In this document: piece by piece, positions 10,660-20,603 of the stretch
Layout: each line of letters begins with the position of its first letter
How positions within the stretch are numbered: the stretch's first letter is position 1
NCBI GenBank assembly: GCA_023474345.1
Contig: JAMCXS010000022.1
Coordinates: 62,001-126,000 of the forward strand
From: Acidobacteriota bacterium
GTDB taxonomy: Bacteria; Acidobacteriota; Terriglobia; UBA7540
Reading direction: 5' to 3'
DNA length: 64,000 nt
Position numbers and translations under genes: made by a program
Notes under the pieces: generated by a model
The model's database searches: none
The model's input: the letters and a program-made list of their open reading frames with translations, nothing else
Told to the model about the DNA's origin: nothing

Positions 10660-12036
10660 TCACACATCCGGATACCCGACAAGCTGGTCGCCGTAAACGC
10701 GTCCCACGCGCACGTTAAGGAGGGTATTCGCTGGTGTTGCCGCGCCGGGCAGATAAACCTTCAAGTAATTGGAGGATAAGGCAGAGCGCATTCCCTGCTC
10801 AGCCTGATGAAGCGTCAGCACGCTCAGCGTTTGACCAACCTGAGCCTCGAGAAATTTTTGGCGTTTGGCGGTGATCAGAGATCGGATCTCGCAACTTCGC
10901 TCGCGAATCCGGCGGCCGTCCACCAGGTTCGGCTGGTTCGCCGCCGGAGTTCCCGGCCGCGCCGAATAAGGGAAAATATGCAGATAGCTATAAGGCAAAG
11001 ATTCAATAAACCGCAGGCTTTCATTGTGGTCTGTCTCCGTTTCGCCAGGAAACCCTACCATCACATCTGCGCCGATACCACAATTGGGGATCCGCTCGCG
11101 AATCGTCAGAATGCGCTCGGCGTATTGGGTTGTCCAGTAACGCCGGTTCATAAGCCGAAGGATTCTGTTACTGCCGCTTTGGATCGGAACGTGAAAGTGT
11201 TGCGCCAGGCGCGATTCTTGTGCCACGAGCTGGATGAATTCACGGCTGACATCCATAGGTTCAATCGAGCTGATGCGCAGCCGCGGAACTTTTGTTTCAG
11301 CAAGGATTCGCTCCACCAATCCGAGGAAGTTTAGTCGACGGTCCAGATCTCGGCCGTAGCTTCCGACGTTGATACCAGAGAGCACAATTTCCTGGTACCC
11401 ATCCTGCTCGAGCGCCCGGACTTGGTCGATCACCTTTTCAGGCTCCATGCTTCGACTTTCGCCCCGCACGCGCGGAATGACGCAAAAAGAGCATCGCGCG
11501 TTGCAGCCGTCCTGAACTTTAAGCGTGGGCCGCGTGTGATCGTCGGCAAAGACGGGAGCAAAATGGAAAGCGTCCCCTATTTCACCCACCAGTACTGTTG
11601 CTGACGTTTTGGGCGAGCTGGATGCAGAAAGCATCGCCTCATTGCTCGTCGGACGTTTTGCCTGAGCACGCAGCTCCTTTGCGGAGTCGGACCGCTTGAA
11701 CTCGCTCAGTAAAATTTGCGCCACCGTGTGTTTATGAGAGTTTCCTACCACCCATGCCACGCCGGGCAGCTTGGCAATTTCCTCGAAGGCTCGCTGAGCA
11801 TAGCAACCGGTTACCAGAATCCGGCAATTGGGATTGTGGCGGTGAAGTCGGCGAATCATCTGACGGGCTTCAGCGTCGGCAGCCGCCGTCACGGTACAGG
11901 TGTTCACGACGGCAACCTGGCTGTCTTCCGGACTGGCCTCCTTGAGTCCTCCCAGGATGAGTTGTTTCTTGATTGCGGCGCCGTCCGCCTGGCTTGCCCG
12001 GCACCCGAAATTGATAAGGTGGAATGTACTCATCAA
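10660..12036 (-). CDS. mtaB: tRNA (N6-L-threonylcarbamoyladenosine(37)-C(2))-methylthiotransferase MtaB
   Basis: FHLINFGCRASQADG, VAVVNTCTVTAAADAEARQMIRR, radical SAM CNARCSFCVIPRVRG, VMVGFPGETE. Confidence 0.9.
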   Translation of the reverse strand: MMSTFHLINFGCRASQADGAAIKKQLILGGLKEASPEDSQVAVVNTCTVTAAADAEARQMIRRLHRHNPNCRILVTGCYAQRAFEEIAKLPGVAWVVGNSHKHTVAQILLSEFKRSDSAKELRAQAKRPTSNEAMLSASSSPKTSATVLVGEIGDAFHFAPVFADDHTRPTLKVQDGCNARCSFCVIPRVRGESRSMEPEKVIDQVRALEQDGYQEIVLSGINVGSYGRDLDRRLNFLGLVERILAETKVPRLRISSIEPMDVSREFIQLVAQESRLAQHFHVPIQSGSNRILRLMNRRYWTTQYAERILTIRERIPNCGIGADVMVGFPGETETDHNESLRFIESLPYSYLHIFPYSARPGTPAANQPNLVDGRRIRERSCEIRSLITAKRQKFLEAQVGQTLSVLTLHQAEQGMRSALSSNYLKVYLPGAATPANTLLNVRVGRVYGDQLVGYPDV

Positions 12037-12213
12037 GACTTCATGTTAGCTGAAGTTGATGCTGTTGCGCCACGGGTGGGCTTTTGCGGCTGAAGACGGG
12101 GAAAATAGTCCTCCAACCGGCGTTTCCGCAGCATCGTTGTGAGGAGCCGTGGGTTCAGAAGATCAGGCGGCTGCTGCCTTGAAGCGGCTAAACGCGGATC
12201 AACTCCGGGCTCA

Positions 12214-12231
12214 GCGCCACTTCGGTGGCGC
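12214..12231. terminator. Hairpin with cUUCGg tetraloop (GCGCCAC-TTCG-GTGGCGC)
   Basis: Perfect 7-bp inverted repeat read directly; lies between the zinc-ribbon gene and mtaB. Confidence 0.4.
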
Positions 12232-12285
12232 CGAACTCAGAAATTTAGTCTCCCTTCGGGCAAAAATAGGGAGGGAACGTTGAAG

Positions 12286-12597
12286 CTAAACTAAGCCGGT
12301 AGCCGGTGAACCCGCGGTTCGCCGCTGCTCAAAGCATTCCCGGCAATAAACGGGGCGACCTTGTGTCGGCTTGAAGGGTACGGTGGTTTCCTTCCCACAT
12401 TGCGAGCAAACTGTGGTAGTTTCCACGCGCCGATACCCCTGACCGCTGAGTAATTGGCTTCGCTTTGCCTTACAAGTCTTGCACCGCTTGGGCTCGTTCT
12501 TAAACCCCTTGTCTGCGAAGAAAAGTTGTTCTCCCGCTGTGAAAACAAACTCTGCTCCGCAGTCGATGCACTTGAGGACCCGATCCCTGTATTCCAT
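12286..12597 (-). CDS. Double zinc-ribbon protein
   Basis: Likely start MEYRDRVLKCIDCGAEFVFTAGEQLFFADKGF; four CXXC knuckles (CIDC, CKTC, CSQC, CREC). Confidence 0.75.
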   Translation of the reverse strand: MEYRDRVLKCIDCGAEFVFTAGEQLFFADKGFKNEPKRCKTCKAKRSQLLSGQGYRRVETTTVCSQCGKETTVPFKPTQGRPVYCRECFEQRRTAGSPATGLV

Positions 12598-12660
12598 GGT
12601 TAGCCCCCTAACCGACCAAGGCCCCGCCTCGTGGCAAATAACCACCGTGCGCCAAAAGGA

Positions 12661-12858
12661 TCAGTCTTGGTCGTGCCTAGCCTTTTTGCGGGCTCGTTTC
12701 CGCGCCAAGGCTGCCTTGACCCTCTTTCGCTCTCCTGGTTTGAGATAAAAAGAATGCTTCTTTATTTCCTTGATGATGTCCTCTTGTTGCACCTTACGCT
12801 TAAAGCGGCGGAGGGCACTTTCTAGAGACTCGCCCTCTTGCAGTCGAATTTCGGCCAA
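12661..12858 (-). CDS. rpsU: 30S ribosomal protein S21 (TTG start)
   Basis: From TTG at 12858: (M)AEIRLQEGESLESALRRFKRKVQQEDIIKEIKKHSFYLKPGERKRVKAALARKRARKKARHDQD, 65 aa; the track ORF start at 12996 is over-extended. Confidence 0.88.
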   Translation of the reverse strand: MAEIRLQEGESLESALRRFKRKVQQEDIIKEIKKHSFYLKPGERKRVKAALARKRARKKARHDQD

Positions 12859-13147
12859 ACGCTCAACACCCCCGTTTCCACAGGAAAATGTGTGACTACA
12901 CCTTTCCTCTTGATTAAACAGATTCTCACCTATCCTGTTCCCGGAAGTCAAGCCTAATTTTGGAAATAAAGAAAACTTCTCGATTCTCAAACGCATTCTT
13001 AAACCATGTCTTAGACCTCACATTTGAACCGCACCGCACCGCCCGACGTAGCGGCGATGGCGCTGACGCAAGCAGTCTTCTTGACCCACTAAGTGGGGTA
13101 TGTTACGGTCATGGTCATTCGTGAATGCATCTACCGGTGATGGACGC

Positions 13148-13777
13148 ATGGCAGAGATTTTGAAAGTCAGCAGTTCGCAGATGGAATATGTGCTGGAATA
13201 CTCCACCCGGATGATTTTATCGGGGAAGGTTATTGCTTTCCCGACCGACACTTTTTACGGTCTTGGCGCCGACCCCTTTAATCTCGCCGCCGTCACTGAG
13301 ATCTTCCGCATCAAGCAAAGATCTTCCGACCGCCCCATTCCTCTGCTGGTAGCGTCTCTAGATCAAGCGTCGGACCTGGTTGCCGATCCGCCGCAGCTTT
13401 TCTTTACCCTGGCGAAAAAGTTTTGGCCGGGTCCGCTGACGTTGGTTGTCCCTGCTTCTCGCCTGATTCCTTTAAAGATCACGGCCAATACCGGATGGGT
13501 TGGCCTTCGCTGGCCACGCTCTCCGCTGGCGGAAGCTTTGATTACCGCCCTGGGTCGGCCCTTGACCGGAACCAGTGCCAACTTGTCCGAACGCCCGGCG
13601 TGCGCGACGGCCGGCGAGGTCGAGGAACAGATTGGCGCCTGCTTGCCGCTTATTCTTGACGGCGGCAGCACAGCGGGTCAACGCCCTTCAACAGTATTAG
13701 AGCTCCGGGGTGACCGCGCGCGCATTCTGCGACCCGGCGGCATTACGGAGTCTGAACTGGAAGATTACCTGGCCTGA
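13148..13777 (+). CDS. tsaC: L-threonylcarbamoyladenylate synthase (Sua5/YrdC/TsaC family)
   Basis: VIAFPTDTFYGLGADPFN, KQRSSDRPIPLLV, FWPGPLTLVV, TGTSANLSE. Confidence 0.9.
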   Translation: MAEILKVSSSQMEYVLEYSTRMILSGKVIAFPTDTFYGLGADPFNLAAVTEIFRIKQRSSDRPIPLLVASLDQASDLVADPPQLFFTLAKKFWPGPLTLVVPASRLIPLKITANTGWVGLRWPRSPLAEALITALGRPLTGTSANLSERPACATAGEVEEQIGACLPLILDGGSTAGQRPSTVLELRGDRARILRPGGITESELEDYLA

Positions 13778-13785
13778 GCTTCCCC

Positions 13786-14385
13786 GTGCGTTTACGTTAT
13801 TGGATAATTCTCAGTCTGGTTGCCGCAACCGCCGCATTGATTTTGTGCGAAGTGTCAATTTACAAGGCCATCCGGCGTCAGGCAGCCCATGATGAGGCGC
13901 AACCTGCGGGGGCCATTGTGGTTTTTGGAGCGGCCGAATATAATGGCCGCCCTTCACCCGTTTACAAAGCGCGGTTGGACCACGCCTTCGATTTGGAAGA
14001 GCAGCACTTCGCCCCGCTGGTCATCACCACGGGAGGGAGCGGCGGAGATCCGCACTATACGGAAGGCGGCGTGGGGGCTGATTATTTAATTCAACAAGGT
14101 GTTGCGGCCCGCAAGATTCTGACGGAAACTCACGCCGACACTACTTATCAAAGCGTCAGCGCGGTAGTCCGCATGCTGAGAAAACGCGGAATAAGAACGT
14201 GTATTGCAGTGAGTGACGGGTTTCACCTTTATCGGATCAAATTGATGTTTTCATCCTTCGGCATAAATGCCTTCGGTTCTCCAGCCCCCGCCAGTCCCAT
14301 TGAAGCGGATCCCTTCGCGCGCAATCTGTTTTCGGTGCGGGAAATGCTGATTATCACCTTGTGGCATCTCGGTTTGCACGTGTAA
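13786..14385 (+). CDS. YdcF/DUF218 family protein (single TM)
   Basis: AIVVFGAAEYNGRPSPVYKARLDHA, VITTGGSGGDPHYTEG, FHLYRIKLMF. Confidence 0.8.
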   Translation: MRLRYWIILSLVAATAALILCEVSIYKAIRRQAAHDEAQPAGAIVVFGAAEYNGRPSPVYKARLDHAFDLEEQHFAPLVITTGGSGGDPHYTEGGVGADYLIQQGVAARKILTETHADTTYQSVSAVVRMLRKRGIRTCIAVSDGFHLYRIKLMFSSFGINAFGSPAPASPIEADPFARNLFSVREMLIITLWHLGLHV

Positions 14386-14540
14386 CAGTCATGTCAGAAA
14401 CGTTTTGGCGCTTCATCGTCAGCCCCTTTGCTTTGCTACGTGCTTCTTTGCTTGGCATACCGCGCGAAACGAACGGTCTCACAATTTCCGCTCGGCGTAA
14501 GCTCCGTGAAAAATCCCTCCATTGAAGATCAAGCAAATGC

Positions 14541-14576
14541 CGAGATCCTTCGTTGCCTTCGGCTCCGCAGGATGAT
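14541..14576. repeat. Candidate dispersed 'ATCCTTCG...CAGGAT' repeat copy
   Basis: GAGATCCTTCGTTGCCTTCGGCTCCGCAGGATGA; ATCCT/AGGAT outer and GCC/GGC inner pairing; resembles a high-copy repeat type I recall from Acidobacteriota and other genomes. Confidence 0.4.
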
Positions 14577-14616
14577 ACGCGCGCCGGCTTTTTCGACAAA
14601 CCGTCAGCAGCCGGCT

Positions 14617-15888
14617 TCACCGTGGATGAATGCTTCCCAGCACCGCTGCTCGGCGCGCGCCGGTTACGGCGGGAAGATTTCCGGGCAAACCTTGCAGGGT
14701 TCGGTCGGCGAGGATGGCGAAGGCTATGGCTTCCTTGGCATCGACGGGAATACCGAATGCGTCGGAAAGGTCTACGTCGAGTTCTGGCATTAGTTCGCTG
14801 ATTTTCTTGAGCAGCAAACGGTTATGAGCGCCCCCGCCCGAAACAATCAAACGTCCGATACTTGCCCTTGGCCAGACGAAATTCCGCAGCGCTTCGGCGA
14901 CGGTCCTCGCGGTGAGTTCGTTCGCGGTCCGGAGCAGATCTTGGGCGCTCTCACGCTTCCGCCCGGAAAAGAAGTAGCGCTTAATAAATTCGTCTCCAAA
15001 CTGTTCGCGGCCGGCACTCTTGGGAGGCGCTTCGCGAAAAAAGGGAAAGCGCAAGGCGTCGCTTAAGCGTTCCTCAAGAACCTTGCCCTGCGCGGCCAGG
15101 CGACCGCCGGAATCATAATCCTTGCGACCGTGCGTGAAACGACGCGCCAAGGCGTCCATGACCATGTTTCCAGGGCCTGTATCGAAGCCAAGAACCTCTT
15201 CTGGCCCGGCTCCGGCCGGGATGACGGTGACATTGGCAATTCCGCCAAGATTGAGTGTGACGGTCCCTTTGCTTCGATCTTTGAACAGAAGGTAATCGAC
15301 CAAAGGCACCAGCGGCGCTCCCTGGCCGCCCGATGCAATGTCCCGGGTCCGAAAATTTGCCACCACCGGCGCGCGAATTCTTTCAGCAATCACCGCGGGT
15401 TCAGCAATCTGCAAAGTCGAGCTGATTTTCCGGCCTGCTTCCAGCGTAGCGAATCCCTGGTGGAAAACCGTCTGGCCATGCGAGCCGATAACGCTGAGGC
15501 GATGAGGAGAAATTCTCGCCTTGCGGCAGACGCGGAGCGCCGCCTCCGCAAAAAGTTCTCCGAGCAGAAAATTGAGCTGGCTGATTTCGCGGGCCGGAAT
15601 TGCTTCGCCCGACGCCACATGGAGAATCCGTTTCCGCACGCCAAGCGAGTAACGAACCGAAGTAAAAGCCACCAGCCGAACCCGCGGCTTATCGCTCGAT
15701 CCCGCCAGCCGCACGAGAGCCGCGTCCACGGCGTCGAGAGAGGTGCCGGACATCAAACCGACGGCCAAGCGAGAACGCGCAAATTCCTCTGCCAATCCCA
15801 GCCTCCAGGTTGCCGAAGGATTCAGCGCGACGGAAAGCCTCAAACCATACGGCACGATTGCTTGCACCGGACTACGACGAGTTGTCAC
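14617..15888 (-). CDS. anmK: Anhydro-N-acetylmuramic acid kinase
   Basis: VGLMSGTSLDAVDAALV, IGSHGQTVFH, LNLGGIANVTV, GFDTGPGNMVMDA, SGGGAHN. Confidence 0.92.
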   Translation of the reverse strand: MTTRRSPVQAIVPYGLRLSVALNPSATWRLGLAEEFARSRLAVGLMSGTSLDAVDAALVRLAGSSDKPRVRLVAFTSVRYSLGVRKRILHVASGEAIPAREISQLNFLLGELFAEAALRVCRKARISPHRLSVIGSHGQTVFHQGFATLEAGRKISSTLQIAEPAVIAERIRAPVVANFRTRDIASGGQGAPLVPLVDYLLFKDRSKGTVTLNLGGIANVTVIPAGAGPEEVLGFDTGPGNMVMDALARRFTHGRKDYDSGGRLAAQGKVLEERLSDALRFPFFREAPPKSAGREQFGDEFIKRYFFSGRKRESAQDLLRTANELTARTVAEALRNFVWPRASIGRLIVSGGGAHNRLLLKKISELMPELDVDLSDAFGIPVDAKEAIAFAILADRTLQGLPGNLPAVTGARRAAVLGSIHPR

Positions 15889-15909
15889 GTCCCGATGCGG
15901 AATCGAGAC

Positions 15910-18519
15910 TCATGACTGAACTTGTTTCTTCAGCTCGGCTAATAGATTTAAGGCTTCGAGCGGCTTCAAATTATCGAGGTCCACCTTTTCGATGGCCTGA
16001 ACCACCTCAGCATTTAGAGGCGTGAAGATGGTTAACTGTAAATCTCTCGGTACCTGCTTTTTCTCGGCCAGACCCCCGCTCACGGTATGCTCGCTCTGCT
16101 CATGGCGTCTTAAAACTTCGCGGGCACGGTCGACGACCGTTGCCGGAAGCCCGGCCAGGCGCGCGACTTCAATTCCATAGCTTTTGTCCGCGCTGCCCGG
16201 TTCAACCTTCCGCAGAAAGATGATGTTCGAGCCCGATTCCTTGACGGAAACGTGATAGTTGCGAACGCCGGGGATGAGTTCCTCCAACTCCGTCAGTTCG
16301 TGATAGTGGGTGGCAAAAAGCGTCCGGGCCCGGGTGTGCATCAGCAGATGCTCCACGACGGCCCAGGCGATTGCCAATCCGTCAAAAGTTGCTGTCCCGC
16401 GCCCGATTTCATCGAGCAGGACAAGGCTGCGCGGCGTCGCCGTGTTCAAAATGGTCGCCGTTTCCGTCATCTCCACCATGAACGTGGAGCGCCCCCGCGC
16501 CAGGTTGTCGGAGGCTCCAATGCGGGTAAAAATGCGGTCGAAAATAGGCAGCTTGGCGCTATCCGCGGGCACAAAACTGCCCATTTGCGCCATCAAGGCA
16601 ACGAGCGCCGTCTGCCGCAAGTAGGTAGACTTGCCTCCCATGTTGGGTCCGGTGACGATCAGCAGGATGTCGGAGGTTGGATTCAGGTAAAGATCGTTCG
16701 GGATGAAATGGCCGCCTTCCTCCCGTGGCGCAAGATGTTCAATCACGGGATGGCGCCCCTGGAAGATGACAAGCTCGCCGTTGTCGGAAAATTCCGGACG
16801 GTGGTAATTCCGCTCCGCTGCAAGGTGCGCAAAGCAAGCCAGGACGTCAAGCTCGGCCAGGCTGTTGGCGGTCTGCCGGATGCGCCGCGCCTCCGTTCCC
16901 ACGCTGCGGCGGATCTCCGTAAACAACTGGCGCTCGAGGCTCTGGCTTCGTTCTTCGGCGTCCAGAATTTTAGCCTCAAGCTCCTTCAGTTCCGGCGTCA
17001 TAAACCGCTCGGCGTTCACTAGAGTCTGCTTACGATCGTAGTCGGAGGGCACAAGATGCAAATTGGGCTTGGTGACTTCGATGTAGTAACCAAAAACATT
17101 GTTGAATCGCACCTTGAGCGACGCGATGCCGGTGCGCTCGCGCTCCCGCGTTTCAATACCCGCAATCAGTTGCTTGCTGTTCAGGCTGATTTCCCGCAAA
17201 GAATCGAGTTCAGCGTGATAGCCCGGCCGGATCAGGTTACCCTCGGTCAACAGTACTGGCGGGTCGGGGTGAATCGACCGCTCCAGACGGCCGTGAACGT
17301 CCTGAAGTTCGTCCAGACGGCCGTGAAGCTCCCGGAGCCTTGAAGCGTGAAAACTGCCGAGATAAGTGTGGACGAGCGGCAACTGCTCGAGTGAGGCTTT
17401 AAGCGCCAGCAGGTCACGGGCGTTGGCCGTTTCAAGAATCACCCTGCTGAGGATGCGCTCCAGATCCTGGATGCTGTTCAAGACGCGGCGCACTTCTTCG
17501 CGCGCGATCGTGTTTTTCGCAAGTTCCTCAACGGCATCCAGACGCCCCTCGATTTCGCTGCGCTCGGTGGAAGGACGCAAAAGCCAGGTTTTCAGCTTCC
17601 GGGCTCCCAGCGTCGTCACGCATTGATCCAGCACCGCCAACAAAGTGGCGTCTCGCGGGCCGCCCGCCAGGGGCTCGATCAATTCCAAATTCCGCAGGGT
17701 TGCAGAGTCCAGAACCAGGGAATCGTTTTCCTGATAGAAACGAATCCCGTTGAAATGGGATAAGCCGCCTCTCTGAGTCTCCCGAACGTAATGAAAAATG
17801 GCGCCTGCCGCGCCGGTAGCATAAGCACGTCCGTCGAGTCCATATCCGGCCAGCGAGACCACGCCGAAATGTTCTTTAAGGAGCCTTTCGCCATATTCTC
17901 CGCCGAAGACCCATTCTTCCAGGTGAGTCTCTGTGATCCGGGTCTGAGCGTCTGGGGACAATTGCAGAGAGCGCGTGGAGGACGGAACCAGCAGCTCGCT
18001 GGGGCGCATTCGCTCCAGTTCCTCAAAGAGCCGCTCGCGCCTGTTTTCTCCCGCCATTTCCGTGACGCGAAAGTCTCCGGTTGAAAGGTCTGCAAAGGCC
18101 AGCCCGATGGTTCCATCCGCTTCGACCACCGCCCCCAGGTAGTTGTGGTCCCTGGGCTCAAGAATCTGGGCGTCTGTCGCGGTGCCCGGCGTGACCACGC
18201 GCGTGACTTCCCGCTTTACAAGTTTTTTGGCCTGGCGTGGGTCTTCGACCTGATCGCAAATGGCCACCCGGTATCCCCGGCGGATCAGCTTGGAGATGTA
18301 TCCTTCGGCGGCATGATAGGGAACGCCACACATGGGCACCGCTACGCCCTTTTCTTTGTTGCGGGAAGTCAGCGTGATCTGCAGCTCCTTGGAGGCCACC
18401 AGGGCATCTTCGAAGAAGAGTTCGTAAAAATCGCCCAGACGGAACAATAGCAACGCGTTCGGGTGCCGTTCTTTGATTGCGCTGTATTGGCGCATTAGGG
18501 GGGTTGAAAATTCACTCAT
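15910..18519 (-). CDS. mutS: DNA mismatch repair protein MutS
   Basis: MRQYSAIKERHPNALLLFRLGDFYELFFEDA, TGPNMGGKSTYLRQ, LLDEIGRGTATFDGLAIAWA. Confidence 0.95.
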   Translation of the reverse strand: MSEFSTPLMRQYSAIKERHPNALLLFRLGDFYELFFEDALVASKELQITLTSRNKEKGVAVPMCGVPYHAAEGYISKLIRRGYRVAICDQVEDPRQAKKLVKREVTRVVTPGTATDAQILEPRDHNYLGAVVEADGTIGLAFADLSTGDFRVTEMAGENRRERLFEELERMRPSELLVPSSTRSLQLSPDAQTRITETHLEEWVFGGEYGERLLKEHFGVVSLAGYGLDGRAYATGAAGAIFHYVRETQRGGLSHFNGIRFYQENDSLVLDSATLRNLELIEPLAGGPRDATLLAVLDQCVTTLGARKLKTWLLRPSTERSEIEGRLDAVEELAKNTIAREEVRRVLNSIQDLERILSRVILETANARDLLALKASLEQLPLVHTYLGSFHASRLRELHGRLDELQDVHGRLERSIHPDPPVLLTEGNLIRPGYHAELDSLREISLNSKQLIAGIETRERERTGIASLKVRFNNVFGYYIEVTKPNLHLVPSDYDRKQTLVNAERFMTPELKELEAKILDAEERSQSLERQLFTEIRRSVGTEARRIRQTANSLAELDVLACFAHLAAERNYHRPEFSDNGELVIFQGRHPVIEHLAPREEGGHFIPNDLYLNPTSDILLIVTGPNMGGKSTYLRQTALVALMAQMGSFVPADSAKLPIFDRIFTRIGASDNLARGRSTFMVEMTETATILNTATPRSLVLLDEIGRGTATFDGLAIAWAVVEHLLMHTRARTLFATHYHELTELEELIPGVRNYHVSVKESGSNIIFLRKVEPGSADKSYGIEVARLAGLPATVVDRAREVLRRHEQSEHTVSGGLAEKKQVPRDLQLTIFTPLNAEVVQAIEKVDLDNLKPLEALNLLAELKKQVQS

Positions 18520-18600
18520 GCGTTTGATTGGCGGGAGATATTATATCGTGTCGAAGGCCCGAACGGGCAAAGGAGTTTTTTTCTTGCAAAGCAGGACGGG

Positions 18601-19149
18601 TTACACAGAACTTCGCGAGCGCAAAACGCAGACATCAGGGAGCTGCCGGTACTGCTGATTGAAGTCTAGACCATAGCCCACCACAAAGACGTCCGGGATT
18701 TCAAAGCCTACATAATCGGCACGGACGGGCACTACGCGGCGGGACGCCTTGTCCAGCAACGCGACCAGTCTTAGACTACGCGGCTGATGAACTGAAAGAA
18801 CCTCCTGGAGGAACTTAAAGGTGTGGCCGGTATCCAGGATGTCTTCCACAATCAAAACGTCGCGCCCTTCGATGCTGACGTCAAGATCTTTGGTGATTTT
18901 GACCTCACCAGAAGATTGCACTCCCGCCCCATAGCTCGTAATTCCCAGAAAATCGACCGTCACGTCTATGTCGATCTGGCGGATTAAATCCGCCATAAAA
19001 ACCCAGGCCCCCTTCAGGATGCCCACCAGGTGCGGGGTGCGGCCGCGATAATCCTTGGCGATTTCAAGGCCAAGCTCGCTGACACGCCGGCTTATTTGTT
19101 CTCGCGACAGCAGGACTTTCATAGCTTGATCGGTGATCCTCTCGGTCAT
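18601..19149 (-). CDS. hpt: Hypoxanthine phosphoribosyltransferase
   Basis: LVGILKGAWVFMADLIRQI, VLIVEDILDTGHT, VGFEIPDVFVVGYGLDFNQQYRQLPDV. Confidence 0.92.
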   Translation of the reverse strand: MTERITDQAMKVLLSREQISRRVSELGLEIAKDYRGRTPHLVGILKGAWVFMADLIRQIDIDVTVDFLGITSYGAGVQSSGEVKITKDLDVSIEGRDVLIVEDILDTGHTFKFLQEVLSVHQPRSLRLVALLDKASRRVVPVRADYVGFEIPDVFVVGYGLDFNQQYRQLPDVCVLRSRSSV

Positions 19150-19165
19150 TTCGTCTTTCCTGCCG

Positions 19166-19194
19166 TTGACGCCTTGGCAAGGGTTTGTTAGATT
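19166..19194 (+). promoter_or_regulatory. Sigma-70-type promoter for rpsT
   Basis: TTGACG-17 nt-TAGATT upstream of the rpsT start with SD AAGGAG. Confidence 0.5.
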
Positions 19195-19226
19195 ATAAAA
19201 TCTAGCACTTTTGTAAAGGAGAATTT

Positions 19227-19490
19227 GTGGCTAATCATAAATCCGCTCTAAAGCGTCTTGCTCAGACGCGCGCGCAAACCGAGCGTAACCGCGGGCATCG
19301 CACCCGGCTGCGGCATCAGATCCGTGAGCTTCGGCAAGCTCTCGACGCGAAAGACAAGGCAAAAGCGGAAGCCCTGTTCAAACCGACCCTTTCCATGCTT
19401 GACCGCATGATCCAGAAGGGCATTTTGCATCGGAATACGGCCGCGCGTTATAAGTCAAGACTGAGCGCGCGGTTGAATGCGCTCTCCTAA
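19227..19490 (+). CDS. rpsT: 30S ribosomal protein S20 (GTG start)
   Basis: ANHKSALKRLAQTRAQTERNRGHRTRLRHQIREL...KGILHRNTAARYKSRLSARLNAL. Confidence 0.93.
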   Translation: MANHKSALKRLAQTRAQTERNRGHRTRLRHQIRELRQALDAKDKAKAEALFKPTLSMLDRMIQKGILHRNTAARYKSRLSARLNALS

Positions 19491-19550
19491 AGCCATTAGA
19501 AGCTGCCATCCTGAGTTGGCCAAAGGTTCCGCATTTCAGCATCGTTCATC

Positions 19551-20603
19551 TTAGAACGACACGTGCTCGGGCACTTTTTCGGGTGCAACCGTAACCCGCC
19601 AAACCAAAAGTTCCAGCAACAGCCTGGAATCTTTCCATGCGGATTTGATCCCCATGTCGGCCTCGTGAACCTGTGTGATGGCACGCATCAATTCCTCTTG
19701 CGTATAGTGGCGGCGAGCGAGCGGGGCAATCTCCCAGGTTGAGTAAGGGTTCGAACGGCGTCCCCAGCCGGCTGTCTGCCCGGCGGTTTTCAAGGCTTGC
19801 CGGAAAAGATCGCCGATCGACCATAGCAGCAGCGTTTCCGCCACCTTGCTGGCCACAAGCCGATGCAGGAACTCCAGCGCCTTCTCGCATTGACGCTCAG
19901 CGATAGCCCGCAGTAGCTTGCCGATTTCATGTTCCTCCCGGAAAGAAGCCATCAGCTCGAGGTCGCTCGGCTCCAGGCGCTTCTTGTCCCCCATGGCCGT
20001 CAGCAGCTTTTCGAGTTCGGTGCGCATCCAGAGCAAATTTACTCCTTCAGGGCCCTCGCGTCGGAATGAGTCGCCGCCCGCTTCGAATTTCGCAGCCATT
20101 TCTTCCGCCAAGCCCTCTTCTACTTCCACCCCCGAACGATTCAAAAATTCCCTGGCCCACGCCGCCGCCTGCCGGACGGAGAGCGGACGCATGTCCACTA
20201 CCGTCATTTTCTTCTCAAGAAGCTGCGTGAAGCGCCGCCGGCGGTCAGGTTCCGCAGCGGAAAAGACCAGAGTGGAAAAAGGAGACGGACGCTCCAGGTA
20301 GAGGCGAAGCGCTTCCGTATCTTCATCTTGCGCGTGCTTGAAGTCGCCAGGATCGGAGAACAAAAAGAAACAGTGCCCGCCCAGCATGGGCATTTGCCGG
20401 GCAGCCTGCAACTCACGTTCGAGCAGCCCGGGTTCATATTCGACTTCTGTTAGACACCATGACCGCGCTTCCTCAGGAATGCAAGCGTGCACGGCTTCGC
20501 GGCACTCCTGGTGGAGAAACTGGTCGGGACCGCGAAAGAAATATGCGGCCTCAAGACTTCCCTTGCGAAGCGCCGTAATGAATTCTGCAGGACCCATCAG
20601 CAA
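19551..20603 (-). CDS. holA: DNA polymerase III subunit delta
   Basis: AAYFFRGPDQFLHQECREAV, ARQMPMLGGHCFFLFSDPG, LLAAIAERQ-like core (LLRAIAERQCEKALEFLHRLV). Confidence 0.8.
   Translation of the reverse strand: MLMGPAEFITALRKGSLEAAYFFRGPDQFLHQECREAVHACIPEEARSWCLTEVEYEPGLLERELQAARQMPMLGGHCFFLFSDPGDFKHAQDEDTEALRLYLERPSPFSTLVFSAAEPDRRRRFTQLLEKKMTVVDMRPLSVRQAAAWAREFLNRSGVEVEEGLAEEMAAKFEAGGDSFRREGPEGVNLLWMRTELEKLLTAMGDKKRLEPSDLELMASFREEHEIGKLLRAIAERQCEKALEFLHRLVASKVAETLLLWSIGDLFRQALKTAGQTAGWGRRSNPYSTWEIAPLARRHYTQEELMRAITQVHEADMGIKSAWKDSRLLLELLVWRVTVAPEKVPEHVSF

Noticed and set aside
10414-10663. Overlapping 69/77-aa minus-strand ORFs between mtaB and the 9673..10407 gene
   Set aside because: Conflicting frames with no SD or family signal; insufficient support.
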